Source of the DNA: Neorhizobium populisoli
Lineage (GTDB): Bacteria > Pseudomonadota > Alphaproteobacteria > Rhizobiales > Rhizobiaceae
Assembly: GCF_019430945.1 (NCBI RefSeq)
Contig: NZ_JAHYCB010000007.1
Span: 124,001 to 188,000 of the forward strand
Direction: 5' to 3'
Length of the DNA: 64,000 nt
This document shows, piece after piece, positions 15,886 through 24,410 of this stretch. Position numbers and translations under genes: made by a program. The first letter of the stretch is position 1. The number at the start of each line of letters is the position of its first letter. Below the pieces are notes generated by a model. The model worked only from the letters and a program-made list of their open reading frames with translations, was not told the origin of the DNA and made no database searches.

Positions 15886-17415
15886 ATGAATTCGCCTGAG
15901 ATGAAAAACCAGCAGGATGTCACCGATCTTTTCGTGATCGGCGGCGGGATCAACGGCTGCGGCATCGCCCGTGATGCTATCGGTCGCGGTTATTCCGTGA
16001 CGCTCGCCGAGATGAACGATTTCGCCTCCGGCACATCCTCGCGCGCCACCAAACTCATCCATGGCGGCCTGCGCTATCTGGAGCATTATGAATTCCGGTT
16101 GGTGCGGGAATCGCTGATGGAACGCGAAATCCTCTGGGCGATGGCGCCGCATATCATCTGGCCGCTGCGCTTCGTGCTGCCGTTCCAGAGGGGCGGCATC
16201 CGCCCCGCCTGGCTGATCCGCCTCGGCCTTTTTCTTTACGACAATCTCGGCGGCCGCAAACTGTTGCCGGGCACGAAGACGTTGGACCTGCGCACCGACC
16301 CCGCCGGCAAGGCGCTGAAGCCGGTCTTCTCCACCGCATTCGAATATTCCGATGGCTGGGTGGATGACGCCCGTTTCGTGGTGCTGAACGCCCGCGATGC
16401 CGCCGATCGTGGCGCGACCATCCTGCCGCGCCACCGCGTCCTCTCTGCGCGCCGGGAGAATAATCTCTGGCGCATCGAACTGCGCAGCGAAGTGACCGGG
16501 GAAACACAGACCCGATACGCTCGCATGCTGGTCAACGCCTCCGGCCCATGGGTCGACAACGTCATCGCCATTACCGGCGAAAACGAGAAACGCCATGTCC
16601 GCCTCGTCCAGGGCAGCCACATCATCGTGCGCAGGAAGTTCGAGGGCGAGCGCGCCTATTTCTTCCAGAACCCGGACAACCGCATCATTTTCGCCATTCC
16701 CTACGAAGATCATTTCACGCTGATCGGCACGACCGATCGCGATTATCAGGGCGATCCCAAGGATGTGGCGATCAGCGAGGCGGAGACCGATTATCTCTGT
16801 AATGCGGCCAGCGAATATTTCGCCGAGCCGGTCAGGCGCGAGGATATCATCTGGACCTATTCCGGCGTGCGCCCCCTCTTCGACGACGGCGCTTCCAAGG
16901 CCCAGGAAGCGACCCGCGATTATGTGCTTAAGGTCGAGGACGCCAAGCGCCAAGCGCCGATCCTCAACGTCTTTGGCGGCAAGCTCACCACCTATCGCCG
17001 GCTTTCCGAACATGCGCTGGAAAAGATCGGCGAAGCGATCGGCGTCAGCGGCAAACCGTGGACCGCGACGAGCAAGCTTCCCGGCGGCGAATTCGCCGTC
17101 ACCGGTCGTGCGGCGCAGGCGGCTGGCCTGAAAAACCGCTATCCCTTTCTCAGCGATGAACTTGCCACACGCCTTACCCGCCATTACGGCACCCGTGCCG
17201 CCAAGCTACTCGGCGAAGCCAAGAGCGAAGCTGATCTTGGCCGGCATTTCGGCGCAGGGCTTTACGAGGCAGAGATCCGCTACCTGATGGCCGAGGAATG
17301 GGCGATGACGGCGGAGGATATTCTCTGGCGCCGCACCAAGCTGGGGCTGCGGCTGACAGCAGAGGAGGCGAGAGCGCTGGAGCAACACGTTCTTGCGCTC
17401 AAACAGAACGTCTGA
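15886..17415 (+). CDS. glpD: Glycerol-3-phosphate dehydrogenase (FAD, respiratory)
   Basis: A 509-residue FAD enzyme at the inner face of the cytoplasmic membrane that oxidises sn-glycerol-3-phosphate to dihydroxyacetone phosphate and reduces quinone. The dinucleotide-binding motif is LFVIGGGINGCGIARDAIGR near the N terminus; SSRATKLIHGGLRYLEHYEF and the C-terminal GGKLTTYRRLSEHAL are family signatures. Start uncertain: ATG 15886 has only a distant AGAGG; an in-frame TTG at 15871 has GAAGAGG five bases upstream and may be the true start; ATG 15901 is also possible. It is divergent from the LysR gene. No other glp gene is adjacent. Confidence 0.93.
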   Translation: MNSPEMKNQQDVTDLFVIGGGINGCGIARDAIGRGYSVTLAEMNDFASGTSSRATKLIHGGLRYLEHYEFRLVRESLMEREILWAMAPHIIWPLRFVLPFQRGGIRPAWLIRLGLFLYDNLGGRKLLPGTKTLDLRTDPAGKALKPVFSTAFEYSDGWVDDARFVVLNARDAADRGATILPRHRVLSARRENNLWRIELRSEVTGETQTRYARMLVNASGPWVDNVIAITGENEKRHVRLVQGSHIIVRRKFEGERAYFFQNPDNRIIFAIPYEDHFTLIGTTDRDYQGDPKDVAISEAETDYLCNAASEYFAEPVRREDIIWTYSGVRPLFDDGASKAQEATRDYVLKVEDAKRQAPILNVFGGKLTTYRRLSEHALEKIGEAIGVSGKPWTATSKLPGGEFAVTGRAAQAAGLKNRYPFLSDELATRLTRHYGTRAAKLLGEAKSEADLGRHFGAGLYEAEIRYLMAEEWAMTAEDILWRRTKLGLRLTAEEARALEQHVLALKQNV

Positions 17416-17506
17416 ACCGAAATCAACACCCGCCAAACCTTGCCAAAACATCCTCGCTGGACAAGTTTATGATCGTGAAGTGATATAAGCCCGACAAGGA
17501 TTGGCA

Positions 17507-18595
17507 GTGCACGATTTCAACCCTCTCTATTTCCTCGAAGGCGGCGGTGCGGTCGTCAAAGCCATCAGGGATGTGGATTGGGCAAAGACGCCGATCGGGC
17601 CGATCGAAACATGGCCGGTCGCCCTCAAGACAACCGTCTCGACCATCCTCAACTCGCACTTCCCTGCTGCGATCGTCTGGGGCCCGGATTATACGACGAT
17701 CTACAACGATGCTTTCCGGCCGATTCTCGGCAACAAGCCTGAGGCGATGGGTCGGCCGTTTTACGAGATATGGCAAGAGGCCTGGGACGAGATCGGCAGT
17801 ATTGCCGACCGAGCCTATGCCGGAGAAGCGACTTTCATCGAGGACTTTCCCCTTGAGATCAATCGCTTCGGCAGGACAGAAAAAGCCTATTTCACCTTCT
17901 GCTACAGCCCGTTGCGCGATGACCAGGGACGCCTTGCCGGCTTGTTGGATACGGTTGTCGAAACGACCGGCAAGGTGGAAATCCAGCAACAGTCCCGCGT
18001 CCTGAATGCCGAACTGCAACATCGCATCAAGAACACACTCGCCATGGTGACCTCGATCGTCAACCAGACGCTTCGTCGCCTGCCCAATGCCGGGCCGGTG
18101 AAAGAAGCGCTGATGCTGCGGCTGACGGCGCTTGCCAATACCCACGACGCCTTGACCGGCACCGGCCGAGCCAGTGCCGCGATCGGCGATATCGTCAGCG
18201 GCGCGCTCTCACCACATGAGGCCAGCCAAAAGCAGATGACCGTTGAAGGCCCGCGGATCAGGCTTTCCGAGAGACAGGCTCTATCCCTTGCGCTCGCCAT
18301 CAACGAGCTTGCCACCAATTCCATCAAATACGGATCGCTCAGCACCTCGGTGGGCGATGTGCGCATCGCCTGGTCGGTAACCGATGGTGATGACGGCAAG
18401 TTTCAGTTCAGCTGGGAGGAAAAGAATGGCCCGATCGTCGAGCCGCCGACCCGGAAGGGTTTTGGCTCGCTCCTCATCGAGCGGGTCGTTCCGGGTGACT
18501 TCGGGGGGACGGCTACGCTAAGCTATGACCCGTCCGGGCTGTATTACACGATGGTCACCGATCGCAACCAGATCGTCGATCGGTTGGAACACTGA
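17507..18595 (+). CDS. HWE-family sensor histidine kinase with PAS domain
   Basis: A 362-residue soluble kinase. The N-terminal two fifths form a PAS-like domain (FPAAIVWGPDYTTIYNDAF, then FTFCYSPLRDDQGRLAGLL). The kinase core shows the phosphorylated His in ELQHRIKNTLAMV and the N box NELATNSIKYG, then WEEKNGP and GFGSLLIERVV, the pattern of the HWE subfamily common in Rhizobiales. No response regulator gene is adjacent, so it is an orphan. GTG 17507 is preferred to TTG 17501, because AAGGA at 17496-17500 would touch the TTG but is six bases from the GTG. Confidence 0.88.
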   Translation: MHDFNPLYFLEGGGAVVKAIRDVDWAKTPIGPIETWPVALKTTVSTILNSHFPAAIVWGPDYTTIYNDAFRPILGNKPEAMGRPFYEIWQEAWDEIGSIADRAYAGEATFIEDFPLEINRFGRTEKAYFTFCYSPLRDDQGRLAGLLDTVVETTGKVEIQQQSRVLNAELQHRIKNTLAMVTSIVNQTLRRLPNAGPVKEALMLRLTALANTHDALTGTGRASAAIGDIVSGALSPHEASQKQMTVEGPRIRLSERQALSLALAINELATNSIKYGSLSTSVGDVRIAWSVTDGDDGKFQFSWEEKNGPIVEPPTRKGFGSLLIERVVPGDFGGTATLSYDPSGLYYTMVTDRNQIVDRLEH

Positions 18596-18635
18596 CTTGC
18601 AGGCAGCTTGCGTGGAATGAGCGACAACAAAGGAA

Positions 18636-18668
18636 AAGACGGCCTTTCGGCCGCCTCATATTTTTCCA
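18636..18668. terminator. Bidirectional terminator between the HWE kinase and the atp operon
   Basis: CGGCC-TTTC-GGCCG with a T run on the plus side (18660-18665) and TCTTTTCC on the minus side. It lies between the two convergent gene ends. Confidence 0.75.
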
Positions 18669-18699
18669 GCTGATCAAATCTCAGATCCGTTGGGTCCTA

Positions 18700-19107
18700 T
18701 CAGGCACCGACAACGATACCGTTGAGATGCGTCAGTTCGGCAAGGAACTGCTCGAGCTTGGTCTTGTGCTCGTCACCGTTGGCCTTGGAAATATCGGCCT
18801 GCGTCGATTCAATGCGCTTCTGCAGCGTGTCGCGGGTCAGCTCGCTGGCGGCAACAGCCGATTCTGCGAGCAGCGTGCAGCTGTTCGGCAGGATGTCTGC
18901 AAAACCGCCGAATACGACGTATTTGTTGACCTGGCCGGAAGCGAGCTTCACGGTCACCACGCCCGGCTTGATGGTCGTCATCGTCGGCGCGTGATTGACC
19001 AGCACCGTCATTTCGCCAAGCGTTGCCGGGATCACCACTTCGGAGACCTTCTCCGAAACGAGCAGACGCTCGGGCGAAACCAGTTCAAAGTTGAAAGCGT
19101 CGGCCAT
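18700..19107 (-). CDS. atpC: ATP synthase epsilon subunit
   Basis: A 135-residue subunit of the F1 central stalk that couples rotation and can inhibit ATP hydrolysis. It has the N-terminal beta-sandwich with FELVSPERLLVSEKVSEVVI and GEMTVLVNHAPTMTTIKPG, and a C-terminal helical pair. It is the last gene of the leftward atpHAGDC operon and is followed by a terminator. Length is normal for alphaproteobacteria. Confidence 0.96.
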   Translation of the reverse strand: MADAFNFELVSPERLLVSEKVSEVVIPATLGEMTVLVNHAPTMTTIKPGVVTVKLASGQVNKYVVFGGFADILPNSCTLLAESAVAASELTRDTLQKRIESTQADISKANGDEHKTKLEQFLAELTHLNGIVVGA

Positions 19108-19220
19108 GAAGGTCCACTTCCCCGATTTTCCCGCGCGAAAATAATGTCCGGCGCAGGCTTGAGTCTCTTATGCGGAATTGGCGCGCCGAACCGGTGTCCC
19201 GCGCGCCGTCTTGTCGGCTA

Positions 19221-20651
19221 TTAAGCGGCTTCAGCCAGCTTCTTTGCCTTTTCCATGGCTTCTTCGATCGAGCCGACCATGTAGAAGGCAGCTTCCGGAA
19301 GATGGTCGTAATCGCCGTTGACGAGGCCCTTGAAGCCCTTGATCGTGTCTTCTAGAGCAACCAGCTTGCCTGGCGAACCGGTGAAGACTTCGGCGACGAA
19401 GAACGGCTGCGACAGGAAGCGCTCGATCTTGCGGGCGCGGGCAACGGTCATCTTGTCCTCTTCGGACAGTTCGTCCATGCCGAGGATGGCGATGATGTCC
19501 TGCAGCGACTTGTAGCGCTGCAGAGTCGTCTGCACCTTACGGGCAATTTCGTAATGCTCTTCGCCGACAACCATCGGGTCGAGCATGCGCGAGGTGGAGT
19601 CGAGCGGGTCGACGGCCGGGTAGATACCCTTTTCGGCGATCGAGCGCGACAGAACCGTCGTTGCGTCCAAGTGGGCGAACGAGGTTGCCGGCGCCGGGTC
19701 GGTCAAGTCGTCGGCGGGAACGTAGATGGCCTGAACCGAGGTGATCGAACCCTTGGTCGTGGTGGTGATGCGTTCCTGCATCTGGCCCATGTCGGTGGCG
19801 AGCGTCGGCTGGTAACCCACGGCCGAAGGAATACGGCCGAGCAGAGCCGACACTTCCGAACCTGCCTGGGTGAAGCGGAAGATGTTGTCGACGAAGAACA
19901 GAACGTCCTGGCCCTTGTCGCGGAAGTCTTCAGCGATAGTCAGACCGGTCAGAGCGACGCGAGCGCGAGCGCCCGGCGGTTCGTTCATCTGGCCGTAAAC
20001 GAGGGCTGCCTTGGAACCTTCGCCGCCGCCATGCTTGTTGACGCCCGATTCGATCATTTCGTGGTAGAGGTCGTTGCCTTCGCGGGTACGTTCACCCACG
20101 CCCGCAAACACCGAATAACCACCGTGCGCCTTGGCGACGTTGTTGATCAGTTCCATGATCAGAACGGTCTTGCCGACGCCTGCGCCGCCGAAGAGGCCGA
20201 TCTTGCCGCCCTTTGCGTAAGGAGCGAGAAGGTCGACGACCTTGATGCCGGTGACCAGGATCTGGCCTTCGGTCGACTGCTCGACGTAGGACGGTGCTTC
20301 CTGGTGGATGGCGCGCTTGCCTGAGGTGACGAGCGGACCGGCTTCGTCAACCGGCTCGCCGATGACGTTCATGATGCGGCCGAGCGTTTCCGGACCGACC
20401 GGAACGGTGATCGGAGCGCCCGTATCCGTTACCTGCTGGCCGCGGACAAGACCTTCGGTCGAGTCCATCGCGATGGTGCGGACGGAATTTTCGCCGAGGT
20501 GCTGCGCGACTTCGAGAACGAGGCGGTTGCCGTTGTTCTCGGTTTCGAGCGCATTCAGGATCGCCGGCAGTTCGCCGTCGAACGCGACGTCGACGACAGC
20601 GCCGATAACCTGGGTTACCTTGCCGAGGGACGTGCCCGTTGCGTTAGCCAT
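19221..20651 (-). CDS. atpD: ATP synthase beta subunit
   Basis: A 476-residue catalytic subunit of F1. Walker A is GGAGVGKT, and the stretch GERTREGNDLYHEM contains the catalytic-site glutamate and Arg residues of beta subunits. The LDPSTSRML-type end signature appears as VDPLDSTSRMLDP. The start MANATGTSLGKVTQV is the usual rhizobial N terminus. It lies 24 bases after atpG and 113 bases before atpC. Confidence 0.97.
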   Translation of the reverse strand: MANATGTSLGKVTQVIGAVVDVAFDGELPAILNALETENNGNRLVLEVAQHLGENSVRTIAMDSTEGLVRGQQVTDTGAPITVPVGPETLGRIMNVIGEPVDEAGPLVTSGKRAIHQEAPSYVEQSTEGQILVTGIKVVDLLAPYAKGGKIGLFGGAGVGKTVLIMELINNVAKAHGGYSVFAGVGERTREGNDLYHEMIESGVNKHGGGEGSKAALVYGQMNEPPGARARVALTGLTIAEDFRDKGQDVLFFVDNIFRFTQAGSEVSALLGRIPSAVGYQPTLATDMGQMQERITTTTKGSITSVQAIYVPADDLTDPAPATSFAHLDATTVLSRSIAEKGIYPAVDPLDSTSRMLDPMVVGEEHYEIARKVQTTLQRYKSLQDIIAILGMDELSEEDKMTVARARKIERFLSQPFFVAEVFTGSPGKLVALEDTIKGFKGLVNGDYDHLPEAAFYMVGSIEEAMEKAKKLAEAA

Positions 20652-20675
20652 GATTCATACCCTCTTTCTGGTACC

Positions 20676-21554
20676 TCAGAGCGCTTCCGCGCCCGAAATG
20701 ATTTCGATGAGTTCCTTGGTGATCTGTGCCTGCCGCTGACGGTTGTAGGAGAGCGTCAGCTTGTTGATCATGTCACCGGCATTGCGCGTTGCGTTGTCCA
20801 TTGCGGACATCTGCGCGCCATAGAAGGAAGCGTTGTTTTCGAGAAGCGCCCGGAAGATCTGCACCGCGATGTTCTTCGGCAGCAGGTCTTCGAGGATTTC
20901 CTCTTCGCTCGGCTCGTATTCGTAGAGCGCCGAGGAAGCATCCGCCGTCCCGGTGGTCTCGAACTTCGCCGGAATGATCTGGCTCGCGGTCGGCACCTGG
21001 GCGATCACCGACTGGAAGCGCGCGTAAAACAGCGTCGCGACGTCGAATTCGCCGGCGTTGAACAGTGCCAGAACCTTGTGAGCCACTTCGTCCGCCTGAG
21101 CGAAACCGAGCGACTTCACTTCGCGGAACGTCACGTAGTCGACGATGTTCTCACGGAACGAGCGGCGCAGGATGTCGTTGCCCTTGCGGCCGACGGTCAG
21201 GATCTTGACCGTCTTGCCCTGGGCAAGCAGCTTCAGCGCATGATCGCGGGCCATGCGGATGATCGAGGAGTTGAAGCCCCCGGCCAGACCGCGTTCGCCG
21301 GTCGCGACGATCAGGAGGTGAACCTGATCCTTGCCCGTGCCCGAAAGCAGCAGCGGCGCTTCCGCATTGCCGGCATTGGCGGCCGAAAGGCCGGCCAACA
21401 CCTTGTTCATCCGTTCCGCATAAGGACGAGCGGCCTCGGCCGCTTCCTGCGCACGGCGCAGCTTCGCCGCGGCGACCATCTTCATCGCCTTGGTGATCTT
21501 CTGCGTCGCCTTGACGGAGGCGATCCGGTTTTTCAGATCCTTAAGTGAAGGCAT
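20676..21554 (-). CDS. atpG: ATP synthase gamma subunit
   Basis: A 292-residue central rotor shaft of F1. The N terminus (LKDLKNRIASVKATQKITKA) and the C terminus (MDNATRNAGDMINKLTLSYN) form the coiled coil that turns inside the alpha/beta ring; GERGLAGGFN is the family's middle motif. It sits between atpA and atpD in the usual order. Confidence 0.97.
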   Translation of the reverse strand: MPSLKDLKNRIASVKATQKITKAMKMVAAAKLRRAQEAAEAARPYAERMNKVLAGLSAANAGNAEAPLLLSGTGKDQVHLLIVATGERGLAGGFNSSIIRMARDHALKLLAQGKTVKILTVGRKGNDILRRSFRENIVDYVTFREVKSLGFAQADEVAHKVLALFNAGEFDVATLFYARFQSVIAQVPTASQIIPAKFETTGTADASSALYEYEPSEEEILEDLLPKNIAVQIFRALLENNASFYGAQMSAMDNATRNAGDMINKLTLSYNRQRQAQITKELIEIISGAEAL

Positions 21555-21584
21555 CCGTTATCGGTCCTTAGCTTTGATCCGGTC

Positions 21585-23114
21585 TCAGGCGAACGACTTG
21601 GCGTAGCTGTCGAGAGCTGCCTTGACCTTCGCGCGGGTGTCGTCCGACAGCTGCTTCTCGGCACGGATCGTGTCGAGGATCGCCTTGCCTTCGGAACGCA
21701 TGTAGGAGAGCAGGCCCTGTTCGAACTTGCCGACCTGGGTCACGGCGATCTTGTCCAGATAGCCATTGACGCCTGCGAAGATCACCACGACCTGTTCTTC
21801 CGTCTTCAGCGGCGAGAACTGCGGCTGCTTCAGGAGTTCGGTCAGGCGGGCGCCGCGGTTGAGCAGGCGCTGCGTCGAGGCATCGAGGTCGGAGCCGAAC
21901 TGGGCGAAGGCTGCCATTTCACGATACTGGGCAAGCTCGCCCTTGATCGAACCGGCAACCTGCTTCATCGCCTTGATCTGTGCGGCGGAACCAACGCGGG
22001 AAACCGACAGACCGACGTTAACGGCCGGACGGATACCCTGATAGAACAGGTCGGTTTCGAGGAAGATCTGGCCGTCGGTGATCGAGATCACGTTGGTCGG
22101 AATGAACGCCGAAACGTCGTTACCCTGGGTTTCGATAACCGGCAGAGCGGTCAGCGAGCCGGCACCGGCAGCGTCGCCCATCTTGGCGGCGCGCTCGAGA
22201 AGGCGCGAATGGAGATAGAAAACGTCGCCCGGATAAGCTTCGCGGCCCGGAGGACGGCGCAGCAGGAGCGACATCTGACGGTAGGCGACGGCCTGCTTGG
22301 AAAGGTCGTCGTAACCGATCAGCGCGTGCATGCCGTTATCGCGGAAATATTCGCCCATCGCGCAACCGGCGAACGGTGCGAGATACTGCATCGGAGCCGG
22401 ATCAGAAGCCGTTGCGGCAACGATGATCGAATACTGCAGGGCGCCGCGCTCTTCGAGAACCTTGACGAACTGGGCAACAGTCGAACGCTTCTGGCCGATA
22501 GCGACGTAGACGCAGAACAGCTTTTCGCCTTCCGGACCGTTGTCGTGAATGGCCTTCTGGTTGAGGATCGCGTCGAGAATGATCGCGGTCTTGCCGGTCT
22601 GACGGTCACCGATGACCAGCTCGCGCTGGCCGCGGCCGACCGGGATCAGAGCGTCGATGGCCTTGAGGCCGGTCGACATCGGCTCATGAACCGACTTGCG
22701 CGGAATGATGCCCGGAGCCTTGACGTCGACGCGCGAGCGGCGGGTCGCATTGATCGGGCCCTTGCCGTCGATCGGGTTGCCGAGCGCGTCGACGACGCGG
22801 CCGAGCAGTTCCGGACCAACCGGAACGTCGACGATGGCGCCGGTCCGCTTGACGGTATCGCCTTCCTTGATGCCACGGTCGGAACCGAAGATGACGACGC
22901 CGACATTGTCGGCTTCGAGGTTCAGCGCCATGCCGCGGATGCCGCCCGGGAACTCGACCATTTCGCCGGCCTGGACATTGTCCAGACCGTAGACACGGGC
23001 GATACCGTCACCGACGGAGAGAACCTGGCCGACTTCGGAAACTTCGGCTTCCTGGCCGAAATTCTTGATCTGGTCCTTGAGAATTGCGGAAATTTCCGCT
23101 GCACGGATATCCAT
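21585..23114 (-). CDS. atpA: ATP synthase alpha subunit
   Basis: A 509-residue non-catalytic nucleotide-binding subunit of F1. Walker A is GDRQTGKT; the C-terminal signature PAVNVGLSVSRVGSAAQ contains the arginine finger. The ATG shares one base with the atpH stop codon (TGATG), so atpH and atpA are coupled. The product pairs with the beta subunit encoded downstream. Confidence 0.97.
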   Translation of the reverse strand: MDIRAAEISAILKDQIKNFGQEAEVSEVGQVLSVGDGIARVYGLDNVQAGEMVEFPGGIRGMALNLEADNVGVVIFGSDRGIKEGDTVKRTGAIVDVPVGPELLGRVVDALGNPIDGKGPINATRRSRVDVKAPGIIPRKSVHEPMSTGLKAIDALIPVGRGQRELVIGDRQTGKTAIILDAILNQKAIHDNGPEGEKLFCVYVAIGQKRSTVAQFVKVLEERGALQYSIIVAATASDPAPMQYLAPFAGCAMGEYFRDNGMHALIGYDDLSKQAVAYRQMSLLLRRPPGREAYPGDVFYLHSRLLERAAKMGDAAGAGSLTALPVIETQGNDVSAFIPTNVISITDGQIFLETDLFYQGIRPAVNVGLSVSRVGSAAQIKAMKQVAGSIKGELAQYREMAAFAQFGSDLDASTQRLLNRGARLTELLKQPQFSPLKTEEQVVVIFAGVNGYLDKIAVTQVGKFEQGLLSYMRSEGKAILDTIRAEKQLSDDTRAKVKAALDSYAKSFA

Positions 23115-23680
23115 CAGCCGACCTCTTTCAATGCAAGCTTAAGAGTGGAAAGTTTGGTGCGAAGGGACGTATCGATCTGACGCGAACCGACCTTGACGAC
23201 CAGACCACCGAGGATCGACGGATCGATCTTCACGGCAATGGTCACATCCTTGCCGGTCACGCCCTTCAGCGCCGACTTGAGTTCAGATTCCTGCGCTGCG
23301 GAGAGCGCATGCGCCGAGGTGACCTCGGCAGTGATTTCACCGCGATGCTGGGCGGCGATCACGCGGAAGGCGCGGATCATGCCGGGGATCGCGAACAGGC
23401 GGCGGTTGCCGGCAACGACCTTCAGGAAATTGCCGACCAGACCGGCAATGCCAGCCTTCTCGGCGACGGCCGCAACGGCGTTGCTCTGCTCTTCGGCGGA
23501 AAAGACCGGGCTTGCGACCAGACGTCGCAGATCTTCGCTTTCGTCCAGCAGCGCCTGAAAACGATCAAGATCGGAACCGACCTTGTCGACCGAACCGGAC
23601 TCCAAAGCCAGTTCGAAAAGCGAGGAAGCGTAACGCTCCGCTACACCGGAAATAAGCTGGGACGTGTCAGCCACGGGCAC
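23114..23680 (-). CDS. atpH: ATP synthase delta subunit
   Basis: A 188-residue subunit of the peripheral stalk that ties F1 to the F0 b subunits (OSCP-like). The family pattern is SGVAERYASSLFELALESG at the N terminus and DPSILGGLVVKVGSRQIDTS near the C terminus. The start is a GTG at 23680 with AGGGA four bases upstream; a second GTG lies at 23674. It heads the F1 operon; the F0 genes are not adjacent, as is normal in Rhizobiales. Confidence 0.95.
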   Translation of the reverse strand: MPVADTSQLISGVAERYASSLFELALESGSVDKVGSDLDRFQALLDESEDLRRLVASPVFSAEEQSNAVAAVAEKAGIAGLVGNFLKVVAGNRRLFAIPGMIRAFRVIAAQHRGEITAEVTSAHALSAAQESELKSALKGVTGKDVTIAVKIDPSILGGLVVKVGSRQIDTSLRTKLSTLKLALKEVG

Positions 23681-23848
23681 AGTTTCCCTGTATTGCCATC
23701 CAAGCGCCAGACCCTATGGGAGAGGTGCAGCAAGACCTTGAAAACGTTTGATTATTTCTCAGAACCTGTAGAGCAGGCGCTCTACCCTTTCCGACTTTCG
23801 GGGTCCGTCTAGCATAGGCTGTAAGGACTCGCAACACGCCTGATAGAG

Positions 23849-23876
23849 GAAAAAGCCCATGACGCAAGGGCTTGAA
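23849..23876 (-). terminator. Terminator after the small membrane protein gene
   Basis: On the minus strand AAGCCC-loop-GGGCTT is followed by TTTTTCC. It separates the small membrane protein gene at 23943-24326 from the atp operon, whose promoter must therefore lie in 23681-23848. Confidence 0.7.
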
Positions 23877-23942
23877 CCTCATTTTATACCGAAGACGGAA
23901 GGATTTTCGGGAGACTGCGTCTCACCGCATCAAAACAAGGCG

Positions 23943-24326
23943 TCAGATATAGCCGAAAACATAGGCGAGAGGCCCGCTGGCAAGCACAACCTGAAGTAAG
24001 AAAAATGCTACATTTCTGGGCGTGAAGCCCCGATCGAGACCCCAGGACAGCAGGCGCCCGACTGCAGCGAAACCAAGGGCGATGCCGAGCGTCATATAGA
24101 TCCAGTCCTGCGCCAGCATGATGGCTGCCAGTCCCAATCCGAGATGATGACCACCGACGGCACGCACCGCGCCATATCCTTCCGGCCGGACCTCACCAAC
24201 CTGGAATGCCGAAAGACGCAACATCAAGGCCGGCAACAGGAAAGCCACAAGACCGAGGAAGGCGGTCGCCGCGGAGCAGATGAAGGCGACCTGCTCGCCG
24301 AGTTCAGTGGGGAAGTAGAGTTCCAT
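23943..24326 (-). CDS. Small four-helix membrane protein of unknown function (DUF4345-like)
   Basis: A 127-residue hydrophobic protein with four predicted membrane segments, roughly residues 10-35, 58-75, 77-97 and 105-125. The basic and polar loops are short. It resembles the DUF4345 kind of small membrane proteins, but I cannot confirm the family by reading. It lies between priA and the atp operon on the same strand, with its own terminator. Nothing in the context assigns a function. Confidence 0.7.
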   Translation of the reverse strand: MELYFPTELGEQVAFICSAATAFLGLVAFLLPALMLRLSAFQVGEVRPEGYGAVRAVGGHHLGLGLAAIMLAQDWIYMTLGIALGFAAVGRLLSWGLDRGFTPRNVAFFLLQVVLASGPLAYVFGYI

Positions 24327-24410
24327 GCCAGTTCCATGCCTTTGATTCGTAGATTGACGCCAGCTTGCATCATGAGCACGAAGACAGGGTTAACAGATCC
24401 TTGCCGTGGG

